In this document: positions 1-5,320 of the stretch, in pieces
Layout of the letters: the number at the start of each line of letters is the position of its first letter
How positions within the stretch are numbered: the first letter of the stretch is position 1
Assembly (NCBI GenBank): GCA_964543855.1
Contig: CAZJAD010000122.1
Span: 1-5,320 of the forward strand
From: CAZJAD01 sp964543855
Lineage (GTDB): Bacteria > Electryoneota > RPQS01 > DYHQ01
DNA length: 5,320 bases
Direction: 5' to 3'
Made by a program: the position numbers and the translations under genes
The notes under the pieces: model-generated
Seen by the model: only the letters and a program-made list of their open reading frames with translations
The model's database searches: none
What the model was told of the DNA's origin: nothing

Positions 1-2
1 AG

Positions 3-74
3 CTGGGGCGGAAGGATTCGAACCTCCGATCCGGGGACCAAAACCCCGTGCCTTGCCAACTTGGCTACGCCCCA
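3..74 (-). tRNA. tRNA-Gln (anticodon UUG)
   Basis: The minus strand folds as a complete 72-nt cloverleaf. It has a 7-bp acceptor stem (UGGGGCG with CGCCCCA), a D arm closed by GCC/GGC, and an anticodon stem CGGGG/CCCCG around the loop UUUUGGU. The anticodon is therefore UUG, which reads CAA and, by wobble, CAG glutamine codons. A 4-nt variable loop and a T arm with loop UUCGAAU complete it. The first pair is U1-A72 and the discriminator is G73, both typical of bacterial tRNA-Gln. U1-A72 is a known identity element for the GatCAB transamidation route as well as for GlnRS. The bases after G73 are C then T, so the 3' CCA is not encoded and must be added by nucleotidyltransferase. It lies 22 nt downstream of spoVG in the same direction and is probably processed from a common transcript. 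Confidence 0.97.
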
Positions 75-96
75 GAATTTTTGCGCCCTGAGACCC

Positions 97-411
97 TTAG
101 AGGTCACCGTGGCCGGGGGCGTTCGGGACCTGGGCCGCTTCCTCCGCGAGTCGGCGGTATTCGCTCAGGATTTTGGTCTCAAGAATCTGGCGAAAGTCGT
201 TTGAGATGGGATGAGCGATGTCCTTGTAGGTGCCATCGTCAAGTTTCCGGCTGGGCATACAAACAAACAGCCCGTTCTTCCCGGAAATGACCTTCAAGCC
301 GCGGATGACGAAGACATCATTGAGGGTGATGTTCACGAAAGCTTTTAATTTGTCTTCGTCGCGCAAACTGATGTTGATCTCGGTGATGTCGATTCCTTCT
401 CCTTTGGTCAT
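97..411 (-). CDS. spoVG: SpoVG family regulatory protein
   Basis: This 104-residue protein matches SpoVG over its whole length. Family hallmarks are the central GKNGLFVCMPSRK (residues 44-56), the following TYKDIAHPI (61-69), and a C-terminal helix ending in LSEYRRL (82-88). The family is usually about 85-100 residues, so it looks full length with a slightly longer tail. SpoVG is a small nucleic-acid-binding regulator, first named for Bacillus sporulation (stage V, cortex/septation). It is also widespread in non-sporulating bacteria, where it affects envelope, capsule and virulence genes, so its presence does not imply sporulation. The ATG at 409-411 has a GGAGG Shine-Dalgarno (417-421) 5 nt upstream. 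The gene lies 29 nt after ispE and 22 nt before tRNA-Gln. The ispE-spoVG proximity is also seen in Bacillus. The local target in this organism is unknown. Confidence 0.93.
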   Translation of the reverse strand: MTKGEGIDITEINISLRDEDKLKAFVNITLNDVFVIRGLKVISGKNGLFVCMPSRKLDDGTYKDIAHPISNDFRQILETKILSEYRRLAEEAAQVPNAPGHGDL

Positions 412-416
412 AGCAG

Positions 417-421
417 CCTCC
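417..421 (-). promoter_or_regulatory. Shine-Dalgarno of spoVG
   Basis: The minus strand reads GGAGG followed by 5 nt (CTGCT) and ATG. This supports the start at 411 and independent translation of spoVG rather than coupling to the ispE stop 29 nt upstream. Confidence 0.75.
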
Positions 422-440
422 GCAGGCGTCCCTTCCGCAG

Positions 441-1307
441 TTAAACTCGACCGGCGCTCCCCACGCTGCCAGGCTTTGGGCGTTCTCTGGCAACCGGGGA
501 GCCGATGAATGTCTTGTAGCGATCCCGGAAGAGCTGCGCAGCCCGCTCTGCACGGGATCGGTCCTGGAAGATACCGAGAACTGTGGCGCCGCTACCGGAA
601 AGCGCGGCCAGCTCAGCCCCGGCCCGCTCAAGGTCCACCTTGATTCGCTCGAGCTCGGGGAATTGCGCGAAAACGCCGGCCTCCAGGTCGTTCGCGGCCC
701 TTTCGCGCAGTGCCTTCAAGGGGTTAGGGTTCTCGATACAATCTTTTAACATACTATTTTTTTCTCGATTTGTCAAGACGCCCGCTGCCCTTTCATAGGC
801 CCAACCGGTGTTGACGGAAAAGCCGGGCATGACCAGCAGCACTACCCCCGGAATCGCCCCGGAGACCCACTCGACCCGGTCTCCCCGTCCGGTCGCGAAG
901 GCAAGCCCCCCCCTGAGAAAGAAGGGGCAATCCGCCCCGATATCCGCAGCGATTTGCTCCAGTAGAGCAGGCTGAACATCGAGGCTCCAGAGCCTGCAGA
1001 GCCCCAGCAAGGCCACGGCTCCGTTGCTTGAGCCACCACCAAGCCCGCCGCCGACGGGGATTCGCTTGACGAGATGCAGGGCACCTTGCATCGGGTGCCC
1101 GGTTTCTCCGGCCAGTCGGCGTGCGGCGCGGACAACGAGATTGCCCTCACTACAATCCAGTCCCTTCTGTGACGATGTAAGCTGCCAATCGTCTGACGGA
1201 CGGAATTCAAGGCGGTCCGCCAGCGATATCTCCTGGAAAATCGTCTCGATATCGTGGTAGCCATCCGGACGGCGGCCGAGAATGCGCAGTCCGAGATTGA
1301 TCTTGGC
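441..1307 (-). CDS. ispE: 4-diphosphocytidyl-2-C-methyl-D-erythritol kinase, 5' end lost in gap
   Basis: This cytosolic GHMP-family kinase phosphorylates the 2-hydroxyl of CDP-methylerythritol with ATP, the fourth step of the MEP pathway to IPP/DMAPP. The visible 288 residues begin at AKINLGLRILGRRPDGYH, the family N-terminal motif; its lysine (visible residue 2) matches catalytic Lys10 of the E. coli enzyme. The glycine-rich ATP loop is PVGGGLGGGSSN (84-95). GADCPFF (124-130) carries the expected catalytic aspartate, and LSGSGAT (236-242) is the third GHMP motif. Only about 8-10 residues and the start codon are missing, inside the N run. The frame is otherwise intact and ends with TAA at 441-443. 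The C-terminus runs about 20 residues past the usual end with a Pro/Gly/Arg-rich tail. Codons near 735-776 are markedly AT-rich, in a loop that varies in this family and overlaps a promoter-like element. Confidence 0.95.
   Translation of the reverse strand, partial: AKINLGLRILGRRPDGYHDIETIFQEISLADRLEFRPSDDWQLTSSQKGLDCSEGNLVVRAARRLAGETGHPMQGALHLVKRIPVGGGLGGGSSNGAVALLGLCRLWSLDVQPALLEQIAADIGADCPFFLRGGLAFATGRGDRVEWVSGAIPGVVLLVMPGFSVNTGWAYERAAGVLTNREKNSMLKDCIENPNPLKALRERAANDLEAGVFAQFPELERIKVDLERAGAELAALSGSGATVLGIFQDRSRAERAAQLFRDRYKTFIGSPVARERPKPGSVGSAGRV
748..776 (-). promoter_or_regulatory. Candidate internal sigma70-type promoter in ispE
   Basis: On the minus strand a perfect -35 box TTGACA (771-776) is followed by exactly 17 nt of A-rich spacer and then TATGTT (748-753, 4 of 6 matches to TATAAT). 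The start would fall near 741, about 330 nt before the spoVG ATG, giving a transcript for spoVG and tRNA-Gln independent of upstream genes. The spacing and AT-rich setting within a GC-rich gene support it. It may also be a chance match, since the bases also encode the IspE segment LTNREKNSML. Confidence 0.45.
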
Positions 1308-1407
1308 NNNNNNNNNNNNNNNNNNNNNNNNNNNNNNNNNNNNNNNNNNNNNNNNNNNNNNNNNNNNNNNNNNNNNNNNNNNNNNNNNNNNNNNNNNNNN
1401 NNNNNNN
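1308..1407. other. Assembly gap (100 N)
   Basis: Exactly 100 consecutive N is a conventional placeholder for a scaffold gap of unknown size. The left flank is the first codons of ispE; the right flank stops just after the Walker B motif of the kinase. The gap must contain the kinase C-terminus (typically about 70-100 residues in this family), a stop, any intergenic sequence, and the start of ispE. The true length is therefore probably 250 nt or more, unless the two flanks are wrongly joined. Confidence 0.98.
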
Positions 1408-3392
1408 ATCAGCGGTGGACTGTCCATCAGCACGAAATCGTACTCGTTGCGCGCTTCGTCGAGGAATTTTTTCAGCTCATTCGACGATGTCATTTCCGAG
1501 GGATTGGTTGCCTCGTCTCCGGCGGTGATGAGGAAGAGGTTCTTGATATCCGTGCGCTTGACGGCCTCGCCCCAAGGGATTGTGCCTCGGATGATATCGG
1601 TCAGTCCCTTGGCTGCCTCGAGTTTGAAGAAGGTGTGCAAGGCCGGTCTGCGCAAATCGGAATCCACGACCAGCACCCGGGCACCGGTCTGCGCCAAAGT
1701 CGTTGCCAGGTTGGCCAAGATGGTTGATTTGCCTTCTTTTGTGGCCGACGATGTGACCATCAAGACTTTCTTGGGCTCTCTTGCCGAGGTGAACTGGATG
1801 TTTGTGCGCAGAGAGCGATACGCTTCGGATACCGGTGCATGGGGCGAGAAGCGCGTAACAAGCTTGGACTCGAAGCGGTCCAGATCGTCAACCGAATAGC
1901 GTTTGCCCTCCTGCTTCAGACGCCGCGCGACTTCGGCGATCTTCACTGCCGGGATTGTGCCCAGAAGAGGCATGCCGAGTTTCTCGATGTCTTCGGGTGT
2001 CTTGATTGAATCATCGAGAAACTCCAGTGCGAACGAGACGGCGATGCCAATGCCCAGTCCGAGGAGGATTCCAACCAGGATGTTCATTCTCTTGTCGGGC
2101 CGGATCGGTGTCAGCGGAGGCGTGGCCCTATCGATGATGCGCGCTGCAGGCATCTTGCCGGCTTCGGCAATGCGGGTCTCCTCATACTTCTCGTTCAGCA
2201 TGAGGTAGAGCTTCTCGTTGAGCTGGGTGTCTCGTTCCAGTCGTGCTAGGATAAGGCTTTTCTCGGGAAGAGCCTCGAGCTGCGCGTTGAAATCCTCGCA
2301 GATATCCCTCAGAGCTTCCGTGCGAGCGGTGAGTGACCGCACCTCGACTTCGGTCGTCAGAATGCTGTTGAAGATGTCTTGAGAGGTCGCGATCGGATCC
2401 ATGGAGGCGATGCCGGTACCGGCAAGCCTGCGGGTTTCCTCGATCAGCCGCGCCTTGATCTGATCAATCTCCCTCTCAAGTGCCGCCACGGTTACATCGG
2501 TCCCGGGACTGGGCACGGCCAGGATACTGGCGACGCGTGACTGGCGTTCGGCGATGTCCTTCTGAAGCTGTTCGATGAGAGGGCTGGTGATGTGAGTTAC
2601 ATCTTCCACCAGCGTACTCTTCGTCTCCGACAGTTGCTTCTTCAGATAATCCAGCCGGCGAAGATTGGCGTTGAGGTCGGTCTCGGCTTGATTGTAGTAG
2701 GACTCGAAGGTCGCACACTGTTCGACCAGCTTCATGGTTTCCGGTTCCAGCGCCACCACACGCTCGGCTTCTTTGTATTCTCTGAGCCGGTCTTCGGAGC
2801 GGGCCAGCTTGATGCGCGTACTCTCCAACTGTTGTTCCAGGAATTGCCGGAGTTCTGTCACCTCACCGCGGCTGGCCCGGAGGGAGCTCTCGTAATATTG
2901 GTCTGCAAGGGCGTTGGCCCAGAAGGCTGCTTCGAAACCGGTGGACGCCCAGCAGGTCAGGACGAGGATATCCGTATCCTTCACCTCGGTGACTTTCACA
3001 TTCTCGCGCAACATCTGCACGCGGTCATCGAAGGTGAGCAATCGTCCCTCCGGTCCTCGACCCTTCATCACCTGAAGCTCGTCGCGGTAGGGAGAATCCT
3101 CGAGATTCCGGATCACTTCCTCAGCGAGCGACCGGCTTCGGAGAATCTCCATCTGGTTGGCCACGTGCGTCTTCTGCCGGAAGGGCATCGGTGCGTTGAA
3201 GAGTGTTGTCTCAATAATGTCTTCCTGCTCGATCAGGATGGTGGTCGACGCCTCGTATTCCGGTTCCATTTTGTAGGTCAGGTAGGTCGCCGTGGCCACC
3301 ACCGTCAGGAACGACATGAAGACAATCCAGCGCCCTCGAAAGAGGATGCGCAAGTATTCCGAGATCTGAGGGGTTGAAGAACGATAATCCAA
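1408..3392 (-). CDS. Wzc-like polysaccharide chain-length regulator / tyrosine autokinase, 3' end lost in gap
   Basis: This inner-membrane polysaccharide co-polymerase has a cytoplasmic BY-kinase domain; such proteins control chain length and export of capsule or exopolysaccharide. Of at least 661 residues, the first part is a Wzz-type domain with TM1 at about 22-40. A long, largely coiled-coil periplasmic region (about 170-410) follows. Next is a GNVR-like segment with the proline-rich ATPPLTPIRP (423-432) before TM2 (436-458). The kinase has the oligomerisation motif E523-xx-R526-xx-R529, Walker A SSATKEGKST (548-557), Walker A' VLVVDSDLRRP (573-583) and Walker B VLMDSPP (654-660). Walker A lacks the common Pro and has Ser549 where Ala or Gly is usual, which the pattern still allows. 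The tyrosine-rich C-terminal tail, the usual autophosphorylation site, falls in the gap and cannot be judged. The start is TTG, 3 nt after the upstream stop, with GAGGTGA just before it. No Wza, polymerase or glycosyltransferase gene is visible, so the polymer is unknown. Confidence 0.9.
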
Positions 3393-3395
3393 GAC

Positions 3396-3402
3396 TCACC
3401 TC
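3396..3402 (-). promoter_or_regulatory. Shine-Dalgarno deciding the TTG start of the Wzc-like gene
   Basis: The minus strand reads GAGGTGA, then GTC, then TTG (3390-3392). The GAGG core lies about 6 nt before the TTG, and its last bases are the TGA stop of the upstream membrane-protein gene. This favours TTG over the first internal ATG (residue 26), which would cut into TM1. It also suggests translational coupling. Confidence 0.7.
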
Positions 3403-4502
3403 GTGAAGTGAGGAGTTTCAGAATTCTGTGAGGCCTCCTCCGGCTGGCGAAATGAAAGACCCTGCTGCCAGAAGAAGAAGAGGCCCATGCCCGTCAGGGG
3501 CAAGAAATTCAAAGCGTGCAGAAGCACGGCGAAACCAGCCGCCCGGTCACCCGGTACGGCTAAGAGGCTCAAGCCCAGAACGGTGATTCCGTGATAGGTT
3601 CCTACCGCTCCAGGGGCGCTCGGTATGACGAAGCCGATGGTCGTGATGACCAGCAGGACCAGCGATGCCGCCAAGGGCTCGCTCGCGATCATCGGCATGT
3701 CCGGACCGGTGAGCCGCATCGCCACCAGCATCAGGTAGGTTACCAGAGCGTACAGACACCAGAGGCCCAGAGACTGTACTGTCAGCAGCAAGTACAGTCT
3801 CACATTTCTCAGCGCCGAAAGGCCGCTGGCGAACCGGTCAAAGAGCGCTACAACTTTCTCCCGCAGTGCAGCCGGTGCGACTGAGAGTGCCTTCCCCAGG
3901 ACTGTCAGCGCTTTCTGCTTCTGCACGACCATCCAGATCAGAAAAGCCGCGAAAAGCAGAATCACTGCTGCACCGACCAGCCCCGCCTGCTTCAGTGCCG
4001 GTGGAAACGGAAAGAGCACCATCGCAGCGGCCACAAAGGGCAGGAAAAAGAGCAAATCCAGAGTGCGCTCGAGGACAATCGTGCCCAGCGCGCTCGAGCG
4101 CGAAAGCCCGCACAATTGCCAGACAACCTGAGCCCGATAAAGCTCACCCATGCGCAACGGCAGCAGATTGTTGGCCATGTAGCCGACGAGTAGTGCGGCA
4201 AACGCCTGCCCGTAGCGCAGCGAGCAGCCTGAGGGCATCAACAAATGCCAGCGCCAAGCGCGCCAGAGGAGCCCCAAAATATAGAGCACCGCAACGAGGG
4301 CGATGAATCCCCACTGCGCTGTGGTGATCGCATGCCAAAGCTCGGTGAGGTCGAACCGCCCGTGCCCAAAGAGCGCAAGCCCCAGCCCCTCTTCGCCCCG
4401 GAAGATTGAGCCCAGGTGCGGCACGCAAAAAGTAAGATACAAAAAGAACAGCGAAACGCCAAGGCTGATGCCGATACGCGCCGCCTGGTGACCCTTCGCC
4501 AT
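3396..4502 (-). CDS. Flippase-like / lysylphosphatidylglycerol synthase TM-domain family protein (UPF0104)
   Basis: This 368-residue polytopic inner-membrane protein has about 7-9 hydrophobic segments (roughly 11-30, 64-82, 98-115, 148-166, 172-193, 236-263, 277-296, 305-317 and 322-346). It carries the family signature: NNLLPLRMGE (111-120), ER in VLERTLDL (143-150), and a late PSAPGAVG (294-301). The family is related to the membrane half of MprF and to AglD-like proteins, and members are thought to move or handle lipids or lipid-linked glycans. There is no soluble aminoacyl-transferase domain, so MprF-type lysyl transfer is not expected. The length is normal for the stand-alone form. The ATG at 4500-4502 has an AGAGG 8 nt upstream and follows the LolA-like stop by 5 nt. 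The next gene begins 3 nt after its TGA. Its placement between lolA-like and wzc-like genes suggests envelope lipid or glycan work, but the substrate cannot be read from sequence. Confidence 0.85.
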   Translation of the reverse strand: MAKGHQAARIGISLGVSLFFLYLTFCVPHLGSIFRGEEGLGLALFGHGRFDLTELWHAITTAQWGFIALVAVLYILGLLWRAWRWHLLMPSGCSLRYGQAFAALLVGYMANNLLPLRMGELYRAQVVWQLCGLSRSSALGTIVLERTLDLLFFLPFVAAAMVLFPFPPALKQAGLVGAAVILLFAAFLIWMVVQKQKALTVLGKALSVAPAALREKVVALFDRFASGLSALRNVRLYLLLTVQSLGLWCLYALVTYLMLVAMRLTGPDMPMIASEPLAASLVLLVITTIGFVIPSAPGAVGTYHGITVLGLSLLAVPGDRAAGFAVLLHALNFLPLTGMGLFFFWQQGLSFRQPEEASQNSETPHFTR

Positions 4503-4507
4503 CGCGC

Positions 4508-5161
4508 CTACCTCTGCTGACCCTTTGGCATGCGCCAGTCGATCACATGATCGACCCGGGGCGGCACGAAAAGATCATCGTCCACTTGCACTCTCTCACG
4601 CCACGACTGCACACGGTAGGCGGCCAGCATTCCGTCGGGAAGCGGCCAGGCCAGCTTGAACGGCGTGACGGCGTCACCGTGGAACCAGAGCCAAAGCACT
4701 CCTTCCCCGGACTCGCCGATCACAGTAAGCGTCAGTTTGTGTGCGCCGTCTTCCGAGGGGTCGATTTCCAGGGTGTCGGGCTGGACATCGCGACGCAGCG
4801 CAAAGAGCACTTGTTCGGGCAGCATCGGTTCATCCTCACGGACGGACTCCAGAATCAGAGTCTGCTGCTTTTTCAGATAGCGCCAGCGGTCATCGCCGCG
4901 CTGGGCGAGCGTCCATTCGGGCGTGTCGTGGTAGAATCCGCCGGGTCGCACCCAAAGCATGCGGCCACGATACCCGCTGTCCGGAAACGCCGGTCCTTCG
5001 GCAGCGTAGATGACCTCCAACGAACCAAGCTGGCGCAAATGGCGTTCCATTTTGTCGAAAAGCCCGTCCGCTGGAGACCCTGCATATGTGCTGTGCGCGA
5101 GCACACCGGTCAACAGGATGGCGAGAGCGATGCAGCCGTAGCCTTTGACAGCCATGAACAT
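4508..5161 (-). CDS. LolA-like outer-membrane lipoprotein carrier protein
   Basis: This 217-residue exported protein is LolA-like. LolA is the periplasmic chaperone that takes lipoproteins released by LolCDE to the outer membrane. A signal peptide is clear: Lys6, a hydrophobic core at about 10-22, and likely cleavage after STYA (residue 27). The mature part follows the LolA plan. FDKMERHLRQLGSLEV (35-50) matches the N-terminal helix and the 'l.S..a' start of the barrel. GRMLWVRPGGF (66-76) matches the 'G.l.l.rPg.f' hallmark. GDDRWRYLKKQQ (89-100) matches 'dG..lw.y...', and DDLFVPPRVDHVI (195-207) matches the terminal 'F.f.pP.gvdvi'. Sequence divergence leaves other LolA/LolB-fold lipid carriers possible. 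It is the first gene of the run, 5 nt before the flippase-like gene. Two ATGs (5161 and 5155) are possible starts. Neither has a good Shine-Dalgarno, and no ATG, GTG or TTG lies further upstream in frame before a stop. Confidence 0.75.
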   Translation of the reverse strand: MFMAVKGYGCIALAILLTGVLAHSTYAGSPADGLFDKMERHLRQLGSLEVIYAAEGPAFPDSGYRGRMLWVRPGGFYHDTPEWTLAQRGDDRWRYLKKQQTLILESVREDEPMLPEQVLFALRRDVQPDTLEIDPSEDGAHKLTLTVIGESGEGVLWLWFHGDAVTPFKLAWPLPDGMLAAYRVQSWRERVQVDDDLFVPPRVDHVIDWRMPKGQQR

Positions 5162-5165
5162 TAGG

Positions 5166-5225
5166 TTATGCGTTTTCCCGAAACGATGCGGGAGAATGTT
5201 GATTCCGGGTGAGGCGGCGGATCAT
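5166..5225 (-). CDS. Possible 19-codon leader ORF upstream of the lolA-like gene
   Basis: An ATG in the loop of the 5212-5232 hairpin opens a 19-residue frame rich in arginine (residues 3, 4, 7 and 16). It ends with TAA only 4 nt before the lolA-like ATG. An AGG in the hairpin's 5' arm is the only ribosome-binding candidate. Because the lolA-like gene has no obvious Shine-Dalgarno of its own, translational coupling from this frame is conceivable. A frame this short arises often by chance. Confidence 0.2.
   Translation of the reverse strand: MIRRLTRNQHSPASFRENA
5173..5196 (-). promoter_or_regulatory. Leader hairpin 2 of the lolA-like gene
   Basis: The transcript would pair UUCUCCCG with CGGGAAAA around an 8-nt loop: 8 pairs including one G-U. 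It ends 11 nt before the ATG. No U tract follows, so it is not an intrinsic terminator. It could limit ribosome access or stabilise the mRNA. Confidence 0.4.
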
Positions 5226-5232
5226 GCCGCCT
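5212..5232 (-). promoter_or_regulatory. Leader hairpin 1 of the lolA-like gene
   Basis: A perfect 7-bp GC-rich inverted repeat, AGGCGGC/GCCGCCT, encloses a 7-nt loop. It starts about 25 nt after the predicted transcription start. It lacks a U tract on either strand, so a terminator is unlikely. An mRNA stem or a dyad operator both fit. Confidence 0.45.
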
Positions 5233-5262
5233 GTAGGTTATAGAGTATGAACAGGAACGCGA

Positions 5263-5291
5263 AATATACAGATTTCTCTCTCGAATGTCAA
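5263..5291 (-). promoter_or_regulatory. Sigma70-type promoter of the lolA-like operon
   Basis: On the minus strand TTGACA (5286-5291, perfect -35) is separated by exactly 17 nt from TATATT (5263-5268, 5 of 6 matches to TATAAT). Transcription would start near 5256, giving a leader of about 95 nt to the ATG at 5161. The box lies in the most AT-rich part of the window's right end and directly upstream of the first gene of the co-oriented run. No gene is seen in the remaining 5292-5320. Confidence 0.75.
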
Positions 5292-5320
5292 GGCTTCTTC
5301 GCATATCATGGACGGACGGC

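Larger units (their letters stand above)
5162..5241. repeat. 8-bp direct repeat TAGGTTAT bracketing the leader hairpins
   Basis: TAGGTTAT occurs at 5162-5169 and again at 5234-5241, 72 nt apart in start position, with both hairpins between. This could be a protein-binding site pair, a short target-site duplication, or chance. Confidence 0.25.

Noticed and set aside
317..631. Minus-strand 104-residue frame across the ispE-spoVG junction
   Set aside because: It is a frame shadow of two well-identified genes, with no family resemblance.
736..776. AT-rich patch in ispE as an insertion or frameshift
   Set aside because: The frame is intact on both sides and the downstream GHMP motif is normal. 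The patch lies in a loop of variable length in this family.
1254..1899. Plus-strand frames running through the N run
   Set aside because: They stay open only because N codons cannot be stops, and they oppose the kinase and ispE.
2592..3377. Plus-strand 261-residue open frame opposite the Wzc-like gene
   Set aside because: It is antisense to a well-supported coding region and shows no recognisable motif or ribosome-binding site. Its low-complexity composition is that expected of the reverse of a coiled-coil gene.
3211..3399. GTG-started minus-strand frame of 62 residues at the Wzc-like start
   Set aside because: It is the wrong frame of the kinase N-terminus. The TTG frame continues into recognisable Wzz, GNVR and kinase domains.
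4547..5164. Plus-strand 205-residue open frame opposite the lolA-like gene
   Set aside because: The minus strand has a signal peptide, LolA motifs and an upstream promoter. The plus frame has none of these and is a mirror of codon bias.
5173..5232. Leader hairpins as intrinsic terminators
   Set aside because: Neither stem is followed by a U tract on either strand, and on the minus strand they lie between a promoter and its gene.
5247..5320. Plus-strand ATG frame open for 24 codons to the window edge (possible divergent gene)
   Set aside because: There is no Shine-Dalgarno, it overlaps the strong minus-strand promoter, and the length is well within chance. Sequence beyond the edge would be needed.

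Overview
The window reads as one co-oriented block on the minus strand of a Gram-negative bacterium, probably a metagenome-assembled or draft scaffold, because a run of exactly 100 N (1308-1407) interrupts it. It is GC-rich by eye. A periplasmic LolA-type lipoprotein carrier and a Wzc-type envelope kinase point to a diderm. The ispE-spoVG-tRNA-Gln order resembles neighbourhoods in deltaproteobacteria, PVC-like lineages, some candidate phyla and (ispE...spoVG) Firmicutes. I cannot name the phylum from this sequence.

In transcription order, from the right edge to the left, the layout is as follows. A near-consensus sigma70-type promoter (5263-5291) precedes a leader of about 95 nt with two small hairpins and a possible 19-codon leader ORF. 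Three tightly packed envelope genes follow: a LolA-like carrier (4508-5161), a flippase-like/UPF0104 polytopic membrane protein (3396-4502), and a Wzc-like chain-length regulator/tyrosine autokinase with a TTG start (1408-3392), whose C-terminus is lost in the gap. Beyond the gap come ispE (441-1307, first few codons missing), spoVG (97-411) and tRNA-Gln(UUG) (3-74). Intergenic distances are 5, 3, [gap], 29 and 22 nt, so long operonic transcripts are likely.

Functionally the right half concerns the envelope: lipoprotein transport, a lipid or lipid-linked flippase-like protein, and polysaccharide export control. The left half is housekeeping: isoprenoid precursor synthesis (which also feeds undecaprenyl carrier lipid), a nucleic-acid-binding regulator and a tRNA. 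The strongest caution is that the sequence reads open through the N run as a single 983-residue protein. This apparent kinase-IspE fusion is an artefact. The most useful extra signals are a promoter-like element inside ispE that could drive spoVG-tRNA-Gln independently, and the structured leader of the lolA-like gene. I see no mobile element, CRISPR array or clearly novel system.
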